A DNA stretch of 64,000 nucleotides, from NCBI RefSeq assembly GCF_000701505.1, contig NZ_JNJB01000004.1, forward strand, positions 434,001 through 498,000, read 5' to 3'. This document shows, piece after piece, positions 36,146 to 44,898 of the stretch (position 1 is its first letter; each line of letters begins with the position of its first letter). The DNA comes from Dyadobacter crusticola DSM 16708 (lineage in GTDB: Bacteria; Bacteroidota; Bacteroidia; Cytophagales; Spirosomataceae). The position numbers were made by a program, and so were the translations under genes. Under the pieces are notes generated by a model. It made no database searches. It was not told the origin of the DNA and worked only from the letters and a program-made list of their open reading frames with translations.

Positions 36146-36514
36146 TCAGGCTTCCACCATCATCCTTTCCCTGTGCCTAGCTCCCCAGTCGCGCAGGACT
36201 TCTATTACTACTTTAAGTGAATGCCCATACTCAGTCAGGGAATATTCGACTGTAACCGGGATGGTGGCGAATACTGTCCTTTTTACAAGTTCGTGCGATT
36301 CAAGATCGCGCAGCTCCTTGGAAAGCATCTTATCAGTAATACCCGGAATTTCCTTGGCGATCTGCGAGAAGCGTTTGTTCCCGTACATCAGCGAAATGAT
36401 GATCGGCAGCTTCCATTTTCCATTCAAAACTTCCAGCGCATCTCTCACCGGCAGAATGCATTTAGAGCATTCTTCTTTTCTCGTCAGCTGTGCGGCAATC
36501 AGTTCCTGCTCCAT
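36146..36514 (-). CDS. HxlR-family transcriptional regulator
   Basis: 122 residues with the winged-helix HxlR pattern: a Cys-containing N-terminus (ECSKCILPVRDALEVLNGKW), then LRDLESHELVKRT and YSLTEYG. Members such as YodB and HypR sense quinones, disulfide stress or electrophiles through an N-terminal Cys; here two Cys lie three apart in the right place. It is divergent from a nitroreductase gene followed by a DsbA-like oxidoreductase, so it probably represses those genes. Confidence 0.93.
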   Translation of the reverse strand: MEQELIAAQLTRKEECSKCILPVRDALEVLNGKWKLPIIISLMYGNKRFSQIAKEIPGITDKMLSKELRDLESHELVKRTVFATIPVTVEYSLTEYGHSLKVVIEVLRDWGARHRERMMVEA

Positions 36515-36535
36515 AAGAAATCAATTTAACTATCC

Positions 36536-36576
36536 TTTTGTATAGTACTTACAAATGTATAGTTTATAGCTATAAG
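36536..36576. promoter_or_regulatory. Possible operator for the HxlR regulator
   Basis: The 93-base divergent gap contains a repeated TGTATAG (near 36539 and 36556), TACTTACAAATGTA between them and the palindrome TATAGCTATA at 36565-36574. ACTTACAAA resembles the sites of Bacillus YodB/CatR as I recall them. This is inference from position and symmetry. Confidence 0.45.
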
Positions 36577-36607
36577 TTTGCAAAAGAATTTTATAAAGCC
36601 AAGAACA

Positions 36608-37237
36608 ATGAGCGAACTCATAGAAAAATTGAACTGGCGCTATGCCGCCAAACGCATGACCGGCGAGACAATCCCCGCCGAAAAGCTGAACAACATCCTG
36701 GAATCCATCAAGCTCGCTCCTTCTTCTGCGGGGTTACAGCCTTATAATGTGATCGTTATTCAGGATCAGGTGACAAAAGAAAAGATACACATTGCCGCTC
36801 CCCAGCCTCAGGTACTGGAAGCCTCGCATATTCTGGTTTTTGCGGCCTGGGAAAAAATCAACGCGCAGGATATTGCCAAGTACATCCAACTTATCGCGGA
36901 CACCCGTGGAATTAGCACGGAGTCGCTTGCAGGTTTTCAGAATAGCATCAATGGCGGCATTCTGTCGAGAACAGAAGAAGCTAACTTTCAATGGGCGGCC
37001 CGCCAGGCTTATATCGGACTGGGACACGCGCTCGTGGCTGCGGCAGTGGAACAGGTAGATGCGACACCAATGGAAGGTTTTGATGCAAAAGCAATGGATG
37101 ATATTCTCGGCCTGAATGAAAAAGGGCTCCGCAGTGTTGTAATTGTAACTCTTGGCTACCGGGATGGCGAAAAAGATCCGTTGTCCAGGGCCAAGAAGGT
37201 CAGAAGACCGCATGATGATTTCTTTATAACTGTTTAG
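36608..37237 (+). CDS. Nitroreductase family NAD(P)H oxidoreductase
   Basis: 209 residues from the ATG at 36608; a longer frame from 36578 covers the putative operator. NWRYAAKRMTG and SSAGLQPY are the FMN-binding blocks of NfsB-type nitroreductases, and GLRSVVIVTLGYRDGEKDPL is the C-terminal block. It should reduce quinones or nitro compounds with NAD(P)H. Divergence from an HxlR regulator and coupling to the DsbA-like gene 12 bases downstream suggest an electrophile-response operon. Confidence 0.92.
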   Translation: MSELIEKLNWRYAAKRMTGETIPAEKLNNILESIKLAPSSAGLQPYNVIVIQDQVTKEKIHIAAPQPQVLEASHILVFAAWEKINAQDIAKYIQLIADTRGISTESLAGFQNSINGGILSRTEEANFQWAARQAYIGLGHALVAAAVEQVDATPMEGFDAKAMDDILGLNEKGLRSVVIVTLGYRDGEKDPLSRAKKVRRPHDDFFITV

Positions 37238-37249
37238 AAAGTACTTGCT

Positions 37250-37954
37250 ATGAAAGTCGAAATATGGAGTGACGTGATGTGCCCGTTCTGCTATATCGGG
37301 AAAAGAAAGTTTGAAAACGCATTGGCTGAGTTCCCGGACCGCGACAAGATCGTGGTAGAATGGAAAAGTTTTCAGCTGAACCCGCAAATGAAGACGGAGC
37401 CTGGAAAAAGCATCAACGAATATTTGGCCGAAACAAAAGGCTGGACTCCCGAGTATGCAAGCCAGGTCAACGATCACGTCACCAATATGGCGGCAGAAGT
37501 AGGACTCGAATACAACATGGACAAAGCTGTGCTCGCGAATTCGTTCGACGCGCACCGCTTTTTACAGTTTGCCAAAACAAAAGGGCTTGGTGATGCGGCA
37601 GAAGAGCAGCTGTTCAAAGCCTATTTTACGGATGGGAAAAACACGGCCGATCACGATACACTTGTGGAACTGGGTACCGCAATCGGGCTGGACAGTACTG
37701 AGTTGAGAGCTGTACTCGAAGGTACCCGTTTCAGCGAAGATGTGCGGCGTGATGTATATGAAGCACAACAAGTCGGCGCACGCGGTGTTCCGTTCTTTGT
37801 CCTCGACCGCAAGTACGCTGTTTCGGGAGCTCAGCCTTCTGAGACCTTCCTGGGTGCATTAAAGCAGTCGTTTACAGAATGGCAAAAAGCCAATCCGCAG
37901 CCGCTGGTGGCATTTGGTGACGGGGCTACCTGCTCTACTGACGGCGAATGCTGA
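37250..37954 (+). CDS. DsbA-family (FrnE-like) oxidoreductase
   Basis: 234 residues without signal peptide, so cytoplasmic. The thioredoxin-fold active site is MCPFCYIGK (Cys11, Cys14), as in FrnE/2-hydroxychromene-2-carboxylate isomerase-like proteins, and GVPFFVLDRKYAVSGAQP is the cis-Pro block. The C-terminus adds a second pair of cysteines (TCSTDGEC), which is less usual and could relay electrons or bind metal. It lies 12 bases after the nitroreductase and probably belongs to the HxlR-controlled unit. Confidence 0.92.
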   Translation: MKVEIWSDVMCPFCYIGKRKFENALAEFPDRDKIVVEWKSFQLNPQMKTEPGKSINEYLAETKGWTPEYASQVNDHVTNMAAEVGLEYNMDKAVLANSFDAHRFLQFAKTKGLGDAAEEQLFKAYFTDGKNTADHDTLVELGTAIGLDSTELRAVLEGTRFSEDVRRDVYEAQQVGARGVPFFVLDRKYAVSGAQPSETFLGALKQSFTEWQKANPQPLVAFGDGATCSTDGEC

Positions 37955-38121
37955 TCGTGTAAGTCAGTTTCAAGCTGAGCAAGACCGAAAAGAAAAACCT
38001 CTGGTACAGTTATGTTGTAAAGGTCTGAAACGCGCCTGTTATTAACCGATTTTGTGCTAATTGCACAATGTTGACAATAACAGGTACAAATCCGTTTCTA
38101 TCAGGACTTTTCAGCACACTT

Positions 38122-40689
38122 ATGCGCCTAGCATTGCTATGTTTTCTTTTTGCTGCTTGCTGCGGCTCCCTTTTCGCGGGCGGTATCCGTGGAAAGATCA
38201 GCACGAAATCAGGCGAGCCACTGCCCTACGCGGGCATCGCAGTCAAGGGAAGCAGCAATGGAACGATGGCCAATGCGGAAGGGGATTATGAATTCGCATT
38301 GCCCGCCGGGACTTATCAGATCAACTTCCAATTCCTGGGTTTCAAATCTCTTACCAAAACAGTAACGGTCGCCGAAGATTTCGTTGAACTGAATATTACC
38401 CTGGAAGAACAGGCCCTCAACTTGAATGAGGCCACGGTTGGAAAAACCAAAGAAGACCCTGCGTACAGCATTATGCGCCGCGCCATCGCAAAAGCGCGTT
38501 TTCACCAGCTACAGGTACGTGGTTATTCTGCCAAAGTTTATGCAAGAAGTACCGCCTTGCCCACCAAAATCCCATATCTGCTCGAAAAGAGATTAAAAAA
38601 AGAAGGTATCCAGAAAGGCAAGGCTTTTATCAATGAGAGTGTTGCGGAAATAAAATACCGCCGACCTAACAGTTATATTCAGCGCATTGTTTCTACGCGA
38701 AATAGCCTTGACAACAGCATTCCCTCGCCTAACGATTACATTCTCGCGAGTTTATATAGTCCTGAAATAGCAGGTACCATTTCGCCGCTCTCGCCAAAAG
38801 CGTTTTCATATTATAAGTTTGAATACGAAGGATACTTCGAGGAGCAGGGACAGATCGTGAACAAGATCAAAGTAGTTCCGAAAGCTTACGGAGAAGGTGT
38901 TTTCAGAGGCAGCCTTTTTATCCTGGAAGATCGCTGGGCCATTCACAGCTACGATCTGCAGACTACAACCAGTGGTCTTGACATCTCCGCAAAGCAGCTT
39001 TTCAGTCCCATTCAGAATGTATGGATCCCGGTTAACCAGCAATTTCGATTGACAGGAAGTTACCTCGGCTTCGCGGGCGAGTTTAAGTACCTGGTTTCGT
39101 TGACTTACCAGAAGCTCGATGTTGACCCTGGCTTGAAAGAGGATATCGTCATCAACGATCATAAGAATTCGCCTGAAAAGGAAGCCGCCGGGAGCAAGAA
39201 AAATCTGGATAATCTGATCAAAGAGCAAAAAGAGTTTTCAACCAAAAACTTCCGAAAGCTTACAAAACAATACGAAAAAGAACAGAAGAAAGAAAAGAAA
39301 GCGGCATTCAGCGACGGGCGGTTGGTACGCTCAGATTCCATTGTAATTGACTCAATGGCCAACAAGCGCGACACTACTTACTGGCAGGCACTGCGGCCCA
39401 TTCCGCTGACCAGATCGGAAATTTCAAGTTACCAGATGCAGGACAGCATCAAGGTAGTTAAAGATTCGTCCGGCGTCAGAAAGCGACCCGATTCTCTTTA
39501 CTTCAAACCAATGCATATTCTGACAGGCAATACCTATGCATTGGGGAACCGCAGTACATTCTATTTCAAAAGTCCGATCTGGGCGATCAGCTACAATACG
39601 GTAGAAGGAAATTCAGTGAACCTGATCACGGAATGGACGAAACGATGGGGTAAATCTTCTTACCTGAGCGTGCGGCCGCTGGTCAGGTATTCTTTCGGGA
39701 GAAAGCGGGTTTATGGAAACCTGGAAACCAACGTCGGCAATAATAAATGGAACCTGTTTCTGACAGGCGGAGAAATGGCTTCGCAGATCAACAACGAAAA
39801 TCCCATCCCACCGCTGCCCAACAGCATGGCAGCCCGCTTCTTTGACCGGAACTTCATGAAGCTTTACCAGAAGCAGTTTGGCAAAGTTGAATTTTCATTG
39901 AAGAATGTCGCCGATATTTTCACGCTGAATGCAGGCGTGGAATTCGAGCACCGGAAAGAGCTCTTCAACCAGGAAAGTGCCCGGCCGATTTTCTTTTGGA
40001 GCGAATACAGCTACACAGCAAACCGCCCCGAGAACAAAGAACTGGCAAATACCGGCTTCCCGATCCACAATGCAACTATCCTGGACCTGACGGCCACAAT
40101 CCGTCCCTGGCGAAGATACCTGATCCGGAATGGAGAAAAGCGGTACCTGAGAAGTAAAGGTCCTTCTTTCATTGTCAATTATAAAAGCGGGCTCGCGTTT
40201 GCAGGAGACGTGGACTATTCTCTTTTGCAGGGAACAATCCGACAGAACCTCAGCCTCGGCCCAAGAAGCAACCTGGAATACTTTGTGAATGGAGGGGGAT
40301 TTTTGAGCAAGAACCAAATGTACTTTCCCGATTTCCGCCACTTCATGGGCAATGAATTTTTCTTTCAATACGCCTACCCCCCTGATCAGTTCCGGATGCT
40401 GCCTTACTATCAATACAGTACTGCAAGCCGGTTTTTCCAGGCGCATGCTACATTCAGTACACAACGGTTCGTAATCACCCGTATAGAAGCGTTGCGGACC
40501 ACCGGCATCTCAGAAACTTTGCAATTGCATTATCTGAGTGTACCGACGATCCGCAACTATTCCGAAATCGTGTATGGAATTGATGATATCCTGCGGGTGC
40601 TGCGACTGGAAGCTGTTGCCCAATTCCACGGCACTCGCTTTCAGGGAATGGGATGGCGTTTCGGAACTTCCATCCGCATTGGCCGCTGA
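38122..40689 (+). CDS. DUF5686 outer-membrane protein with carboxypeptidase-regulatory-like domain
   Basis: 855 residues from the ATG at 38122, which begins a signal peptide (MRLALLCFLFAACCGSLF); the ATG at 38068 is also in frame. Residues about 25-110 are a CarboxypepD_reg-like beta sandwich (GEPLPYAGIAVKGSSNGTMAN), followed by the DUF5686 family body and a C-terminal region of alternating beta strands like an outer-membrane barrel. A long Lys/Glu-rich helix lies near residue 360. The layout resembles TonB-dependent proteins without a plug. The exact role is unknown. Its stop abuts that of the convergent M1 peptidase with no gap. Confidence 0.88.
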   Translation: MRLALLCFLFAACCGSLFAGGIRGKISTKSGEPLPYAGIAVKGSSNGTMANAEGDYEFALPAGTYQINFQFLGFKSLTKTVTVAEDFVELNITLEEQALNLNEATVGKTKEDPAYSIMRRAIAKARFHQLQVRGYSAKVYARSTALPTKIPYLLEKRLKKEGIQKGKAFINESVAEIKYRRPNSYIQRIVSTRNSLDNSIPSPNDYILASLYSPEIAGTISPLSPKAFSYYKFEYEGYFEEQGQIVNKIKVVPKAYGEGVFRGSLFILEDRWAIHSYDLQTTTSGLDISAKQLFSPIQNVWIPVNQQFRLTGSYLGFAGEFKYLVSLTYQKLDVDPGLKEDIVINDHKNSPEKEAAGSKKNLDNLIKEQKEFSTKNFRKLTKQYEKEQKKEKKAAFSDGRLVRSDSIVIDSMANKRDTTYWQALRPIPLTRSEISSYQMQDSIKVVKDSSGVRKRPDSLYFKPMHILTGNTYALGNRSTFYFKSPIWAISYNTVEGNSVNLITEWTKRWGKSSYLSVRPLVRYSFGRKRVYGNLETNVGNNKWNLFLTGGEMASQINNENPIPPLPNSMAARFFDRNFMKLYQKQFGKVEFSLKNVADIFTLNAGVEFEHRKELFNQESARPIFFWSEYSYTANRPENKELANTGFPIHNATILDLTATIRPWRRYLIRNGEKRYLRSKGPSFIVNYKSGLAFAGDVDYSLLQGTIRQNLSLGPRSNLEYFVNGGGFLSKNQMYFPDFRHFMGNEFFFQYAYPPDQFRMLPYYQYSTASRFFQAHATFSTQRFVITRIEALRTTGISETLQLHYLSVPTIRNYSEIVYGIDDILRVLRLEAVAQFHGTRFQGMGWRFGTSIRIGR

Positions 40690-42552
40690 TTATTTACCAG
40701 CAGGAGCCTTAAACCGCGGCGTTTCTTTTGGTAACGAAGGATAAATGTTGTTGTCCGGGTTAATATCCGCCATTCTCATGCTGGGATCTATAACAACCAG
40801 CGAAATGTCGTTGAAGTTACGGTTAATGGAGAAACTGTATTCAGGATAAGTCCAGCCCCAGTCCGGCATCAGGGTTGTTTTGGAATATAACTTTTCATCC
40901 TTTTCACCGCGCATGATCTCCAATGGAATGTAGAAATTCTCCTGTGTTCCGTCTTTATAACTTACCACCACATCAAGCGGCATGGGCATCTGTCCGATGC
41001 GTTCGATCACAATGTCGGTTTTCCCTGCATTGGACACTACTTCCTTAATCCCGTAATCAATGGTTTTAGTAGTTCCCACGAAATCTTCCAGGTACCAGTC
41101 CAGTTCCAGACCGGATTCTTTTTCCATAATCCTTTTCAGATCTGTCGGGTTCGGGTGCTTGAATTTCCATTCATTGAAATACCGCTTCATTCCGCTCGCC
41201 AGCTTGTCTTTTCCTATAATATAACCCAGCTGGTTCAGGAACACGGAACCCTTTGAATAAGCACCAATGGAATAAGCGCGGTTGGTATTGTAATGGTCGG
41301 AATGCGTAGTCAGCGGCTCTTCCAATCCGGATTTCGCCAGACTTCTGTAACTCGCAGTACTGCCGCGATGCGGGTCGTTTCTGGAAGGAAAGAGTTCAGC
41401 CATCACCAGGTTTTCGGCATAAGTTGTAAAACCTTCGTCCATCCAGGCGTATTTCGACTCGTTGGTTCCTAATATCATTTGAAACCAGCTGTGTATTGAT
41501 TCGTGCACGGTTACACCCACGAGTCCCGGAAGTTTCTGCCTTCCCAGGATCAACGTTCCCATCGGATACTCCATTCCGCCGTCACCTCCCTGGATTACGG
41601 AGTACTGTTTGTAAGGATACCTGCCGAATTTCTCGTTCATAATCCGGAAACAGCGTACTGCCAGCGGCTGCATATCTTTCCAGGCTTTGGTAATGGAATC
41701 TGTTTCCGGCTGATAGAAGAAATGCATATCGAGGTCGCCGTCTACCTTTACTACGTCGTGCCTGTAATTCCGGTCAGCTGCCCACATGAAATCGTGTACT
41801 TCGGGCGCAATGAAATGCCAGGTCAGCTTTTCACCTGGCTTGTGGGTTACTTCTTTTTGTGAGTACCCGTGACCGATTTTGTCAGGATTTTGCAGGTAAC
41901 CCGTTGCAGCGATCGTATAAGCTGCATCCATTTTGATTTTTACGTCAAAATCGCCCCAGATACCGTAAAACTCGCGTGCTATATAAGGATTGGAATGCCA
42001 GCCTTCGTAATCGTACTCACTCATTTTAGGATACCATTGAGCCATGGAATAGTCGATGCCCTCGCGATTGTCGCGCCCAGTTCTCCTGATTTGAATCGGG
42101 ACTTGCGCCTCAAACTCCATATCAAAAGTGTGCTGTGATTTCGGCAGGATCTTCTCCGTCAATGTAACTTCGAGGATTGTCCCGACCACTTCATACTTCA
42201 CCGCTTTTCCATTGTGCTTCAATGATAGCACTTTTTCATAGCCGATCTCAGAAGGCGATAGTTTGGAAATGCGGTCTTTCACGCGCGCGTCCGGATCACT
42301 GATTGTCCTCGACCGGACATCCATCTGACTTCCGGGCTGGAATGCATTCAGGTACAAATGATAAAAAACCTTATGAAGGGTATCCGGTGAATTGTTGCTG
42401 TAAACCAGTTTCTGGGTCCCCTTATATTGATGTTTGGTGGCGTCAAAGTCGATTTCCATCTGATACTTTGCGCGTTGCTGCCAGCGGTCGCTTTGTGCTG
42501 ATACTTTTGTGATCATCGGGATGACAAGCAGCAGCAATACTTTCAATTTCAT
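40690..42552 (-). CDS. M1-family metallopeptidase
   Basis: 620 residues with a signal peptide (KLKVLLLLVIPMITKVSAQ). The zinc site is HESIHSW with the third ligand Glu in WMDEGFTTYAE 19 residues on, and GGMEYP is the substrate-amine recognition loop (GxMEN in aminopeptidase N). So it should be an exported zinc aminopeptidase acting in the periplasm. The C-terminal ERAP1-like domain of large M1 enzymes is missing, as in the shorter Bacteroidota forms. It ends directly against the DUF5686 gene. Confidence 0.93.
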   Translation of the reverse strand: MKLKVLLLLVIPMITKVSAQSDRWQQRAKYQMEIDFDATKHQYKGTQKLVYSNNSPDTLHKVFYHLYLNAFQPGSQMDVRSRTISDPDARVKDRISKLSPSEIGYEKVLSLKHNGKAVKYEVVGTILEVTLTEKILPKSQHTFDMEFEAQVPIQIRRTGRDNREGIDYSMAQWYPKMSEYDYEGWHSNPYIAREFYGIWGDFDVKIKMDAAYTIAATGYLQNPDKIGHGYSQKEVTHKPGEKLTWHFIAPEVHDFMWAADRNYRHDVVKVDGDLDMHFFYQPETDSITKAWKDMQPLAVRCFRIMNEKFGRYPYKQYSVIQGGDGGMEYPMGTLILGRQKLPGLVGVTVHESIHSWFQMILGTNESKYAWMDEGFTTYAENLVMAELFPSRNDPHRGSTASYRSLAKSGLEEPLTTHSDHYNTNRAYSIGAYSKGSVFLNQLGYIIGKDKLASGMKRYFNEWKFKHPNPTDLKRIMEKESGLELDWYLEDFVGTTKTIDYGIKEVVSNAGKTDIVIERIGQMPMPLDVVVSYKDGTQENFYIPLEIMRGEKDEKLYSKTTLMPDWGWTYPEYSFSINRNFNDISLVVIDPSMRMADINPDNNIYPSLPKETPRFKAPAGK

Positions 42553-42859
42553 TATTCAGATTTAATTAGCAGGTTGTGAATTACTTACTTTTTGCAATAA
42601 CGTTTTTATTCGACTTTCATTTCTCGCAACAGATCCTGTTACGTGGCAATGCAGCTAGTTTTCAAGCACTCTGAAACTGTATAAAAAACGAACTATGCTC
42701 CTTATTCTGGGCATCATTCTCTACAACAGAAAGTGATAAATGCAGCTCAGAACGCTTGATTCGGTGTTTTGAAGCGTTTTTTTCCGGTTCAATGGTTTTT
42801 GGCACATAATTGGTAATTAACAATGCATAGATATTAGAAAACTAAACACTTTGTCAATT
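42553..42859. other. Intergenic region with an orphan terminator
   Basis: 307 bases between the M1 peptidase start and the small DUF1328 gene, which it precedes. It contains a short hairpin AACAG-ATC-CTGTT (near 42629) and a terminator-like hairpin at 42751-42783. No open frame is acceptable. A small RNA reading rightwards is possible; I did not recognise one. Confidence 0.5.
42751..42783 (+). terminator. Orphan rho-independent terminator
   Basis: AACGCTT (42751-42757) pairs with AAGCGTT (42772-42778), followed by an unbroken T tract to 42783. No gene precedes it on this strand within 2 kb. Confidence 0.6.
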
Positions 42860-43024
42860 ATGCTTAAATGGACCGTAATATTTCTGATTGTAGCTATTAT
42901 AGCCGGTGTACTAGGATTCGGTGGAATAGCAGCAGGTGCAGCTGGAATCGCTAAGATTCTCTTCTTCGTATTCCTTGTACTGTTTGTATTGAGCTTGCTA
43001 AGCCGTGGCGTCGGGCGATCCTGA
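42860..43024 (+). CDS. DUF1328 small membrane protein
   Basis: 54 residues, too short for most gene finders. It reads [20 protein letters not shown], then [15 protein letters not shown], the two hydrophobic helices and Gly/Ala-rich loop of the DUF1328 (YtjA) family, and ends LSRGVGRS. Members are common stress- or stationary-phase-linked inner-membrane proteins without known activity. It is monocistronic, with a terminator 20 bases after the stop. The match to the family over its whole length is convincing. Confidence 0.9.
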   Translation: MLKWTVIFLIVAIIAGVLGFGGIAAGAAGIAKILFFVFLVLFVLSLLSRGVGRS

Positions 43025-43043
43025 GCCATTCGAAAATAACAAA

Positions 43044-43074
43044 TGAAAAAAGCGGTCTCAGGCCGCTTTTTTCA
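43044..43074. terminator. Bidirectional terminator between DUF1328 and guaA
   Basis: TGAAAAAAGCGG (43044-43055) pairs with CCGCTTTTTTCA (43063-43074) around 7 bases. A and T flanks allow it to end both convergent transcripts; it lies 8 bases from the guaA stop. Confidence 0.9.
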
Positions 43075-43081
43075 TTTTAGC

Positions 43082-44611
43082 TTATTCCCATTCGATAGTT
43101 GCCGGCGGCTTGGATGAGATATCATACACCACGCGGTTTACACCTTTTACGCGGTTGATTATATCATTTGATACCTCTGCCAAAAACTCGTAAGGCAAAT
43201 GCGCCCAATCGGCTGTCATTCCGTCCACGGAGGTAACTGCGCGTAGCGCGACCACACTCTCGTAAGTACGCTCATCGCCCATTACACCCACACTCTGAAC
43301 CGGTAAAAGCATTGCGCCCGCCTGCCAAACTTCCTTATATAAATTCCATTTTCTCAGTCCGCCGATAAAAATCGCATCAACTTCCTGTAGTATCGCCACT
43401 TTCTCAGGGGTGATTTCTCCAAGAATGCGGATCGCAAGTCCCGGACCAGGGAATGGGTGACGGCTTAATATCTTATCATCAATACCCAAAGTGCGGCCCA
43501 CTGCTCTTACTTCATCTTTAAACAAAGTATTCAGCGGCTCTACCACTTTCAGCTTCATGAAATCCGGCAGCCCGCCGACGTTATGGTGGGATTTGATTGT
43601 TGCCGAAGGTCCCTTAATGGAAACCGATTCGATCACATCCGGGTAAATAGTACCCTGCCCCAGCCATTTCACTTCTTCGATCAGATGTGCTTCCTGGTCG
43701 AAAATATCAATGAATGCTTTTCCGATCGCTTTCCGCTTTGCCTCTGGCTCACTTAGTCCGGATAACAGCTGATAAAAGTGCGATTTTGAATCCACACCTT
43801 TGATATTCAAGCCCATATCCTGATAAGAATGAAGTACTTCCGCAAATTCGTCTTTCCTTAAAAGTCCGTTATCCACGAAAATACAATACAGGTTTGTTCC
43901 AATTGCCTGGTGAACCAATGTCGCCGCAACCGTACTATCCACGCCGCCCGAAAGCGCCATTACCACCTTATCATTACCCAGTTTCTTGCGAAGCTGTGCT
44001 ACAGTATGCTCTACGAAAGACTCGGAAGTCCAATCCTGTTTGCAACCACATATATGGGTTACAAAGTTGTGCATCAGCTTTTTGCCTTCGGTTGTATGCG
44101 TTACTTCGGGGTGAAACTGAATACCGTAAGTCAGCTCATCTTCGACCTTGAATGCAGCCACTTTCACCGATTCGGTAGAAGCAATCACATGAAAATTCTC
44201 GGGAGCACGTACGATCGTATCACCGTGTGACATCCAAACCTGTGAAGATTCGGACAAACCGGTCAGCAAAGAAGAATCATTATCATCTATTTCCAGCCTG
44301 GCGCGACCATATTCGCGGTGCTGCGAAGGCTTCACGTCGCCGCCCAGTTCCTGAGCCAGCAATTGAGCTCCGTAGCAAACACCCAGAACAGGCACTACTT
44401 TACGGAATTTGTCAAGATCTATTCTTGGAGAATCAGCGTCCCTAACGGAGCAAGGGCTTCCTGAGAGAATGACACCTTTGATATTTGGAGTTAGATCGGG
44501 GTAATTGTTGAATGGGTGGATTTCACAATAAACATTTAGCTCACGAACACGTCGCGCGATTAACTGAGTATACTGTGAACCAAAATCTAAGATCAGAATT
44601 TGTTCAGTCAT
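43082..44611 (-). CDS. guaA: GMP synthase (glutamine-hydrolysing)
   Basis: 509 residues, a fused GATase and synthetase. It turns XMP, ATP and glutamine into GMP. The class I glutaminase nucleophile is in [13 protein letters not shown], with FHPEVTHT holding the His/Glu pair. The PP-loop [13 protein letters not shown] marks the ATP pyrophosphatase domain, and the C-terminal dimer domain ends KPPATIEWE. Nothing suggests special regulation, and I see no purine riboswitch in the 287-base upstream region. Confidence 0.97.
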   Translation of the reverse strand: MTEQILILDFGSQYTQLIARRVRELNVYCEIHPFNNYPDLTPNIKGVILSGSPCSVRDADSPRIDLDKFRKVVPVLGVCYGAQLLAQELGGDVKPSQHREYGRARLEIDDNDSSLLTGLSESSQVWMSHGDTIVRAPENFHVIASTESVKVAAFKVEDELTYGIQFHPEVTHTTEGKKLMHNFVTHICGCKQDWTSESFVEHTVAQLRKKLGNDKVVMALSGGVDSTVAATLVHQAIGTNLYCIFVDNGLLRKDEFAEVLHSYQDMGLNIKGVDSKSHFYQLLSGLSEPEAKRKAIGKAFIDIFDQEAHLIEEVKWLGQGTIYPDVIESVSIKGPSATIKSHHNVGGLPDFMKLKVVEPLNTLFKDEVRAVGRTLGIDDKILSRHPFPGPGLAIRILGEITPEKVAILQEVDAIFIGGLRKWNLYKEVWQAGAMLLPVQSVGVMGDERTYESVVALRAVTSVDGMTADWAHLPYEFLAEVSNDIINRVKGVNRVVYDISSKPPATIEWE

Positions 44612-44840
44612 ATATATATGCTATCTAAAATGTAAAGGTAGGCAGATTGACCGAAATCAAAAAACCAATCCTTCATGCTGTCACTCCCGGTGCTATTTTA
44701 CCATTCAAACTTTTTTTCTCCCGTAGTGCAACATTCTTTATTCCATTTGTATCTATGAAGCGATGACAATGCACACACATCCGCTTATATAACATAAAAA
44801 CCACTTGTGTAATCTAAGGTTCTATGTTATACCAAGTACT

Positions 44841-44848
44841 TACATTTG
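44841..44848 (+). promoter_or_regulatory. Possible -7 promoter element of the beta-barrel receptor gene
   Basis: TACATTTG matches TAnnTTTG exactly, 50 bases before the ATG at 44899. The -33 position is poor (GGTT). Confidence 0.45.
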
Positions 44849-44898
44849 CAATGTACTCGGCGAGTCGCCCGTGATACATTGACCTTAATTTATTAGCC

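Noticed and set aside
42817..43029. A 70-codon minus-strand open frame
   Set aside because: It is the antisense shadow of the convincing DUF1328 gene.
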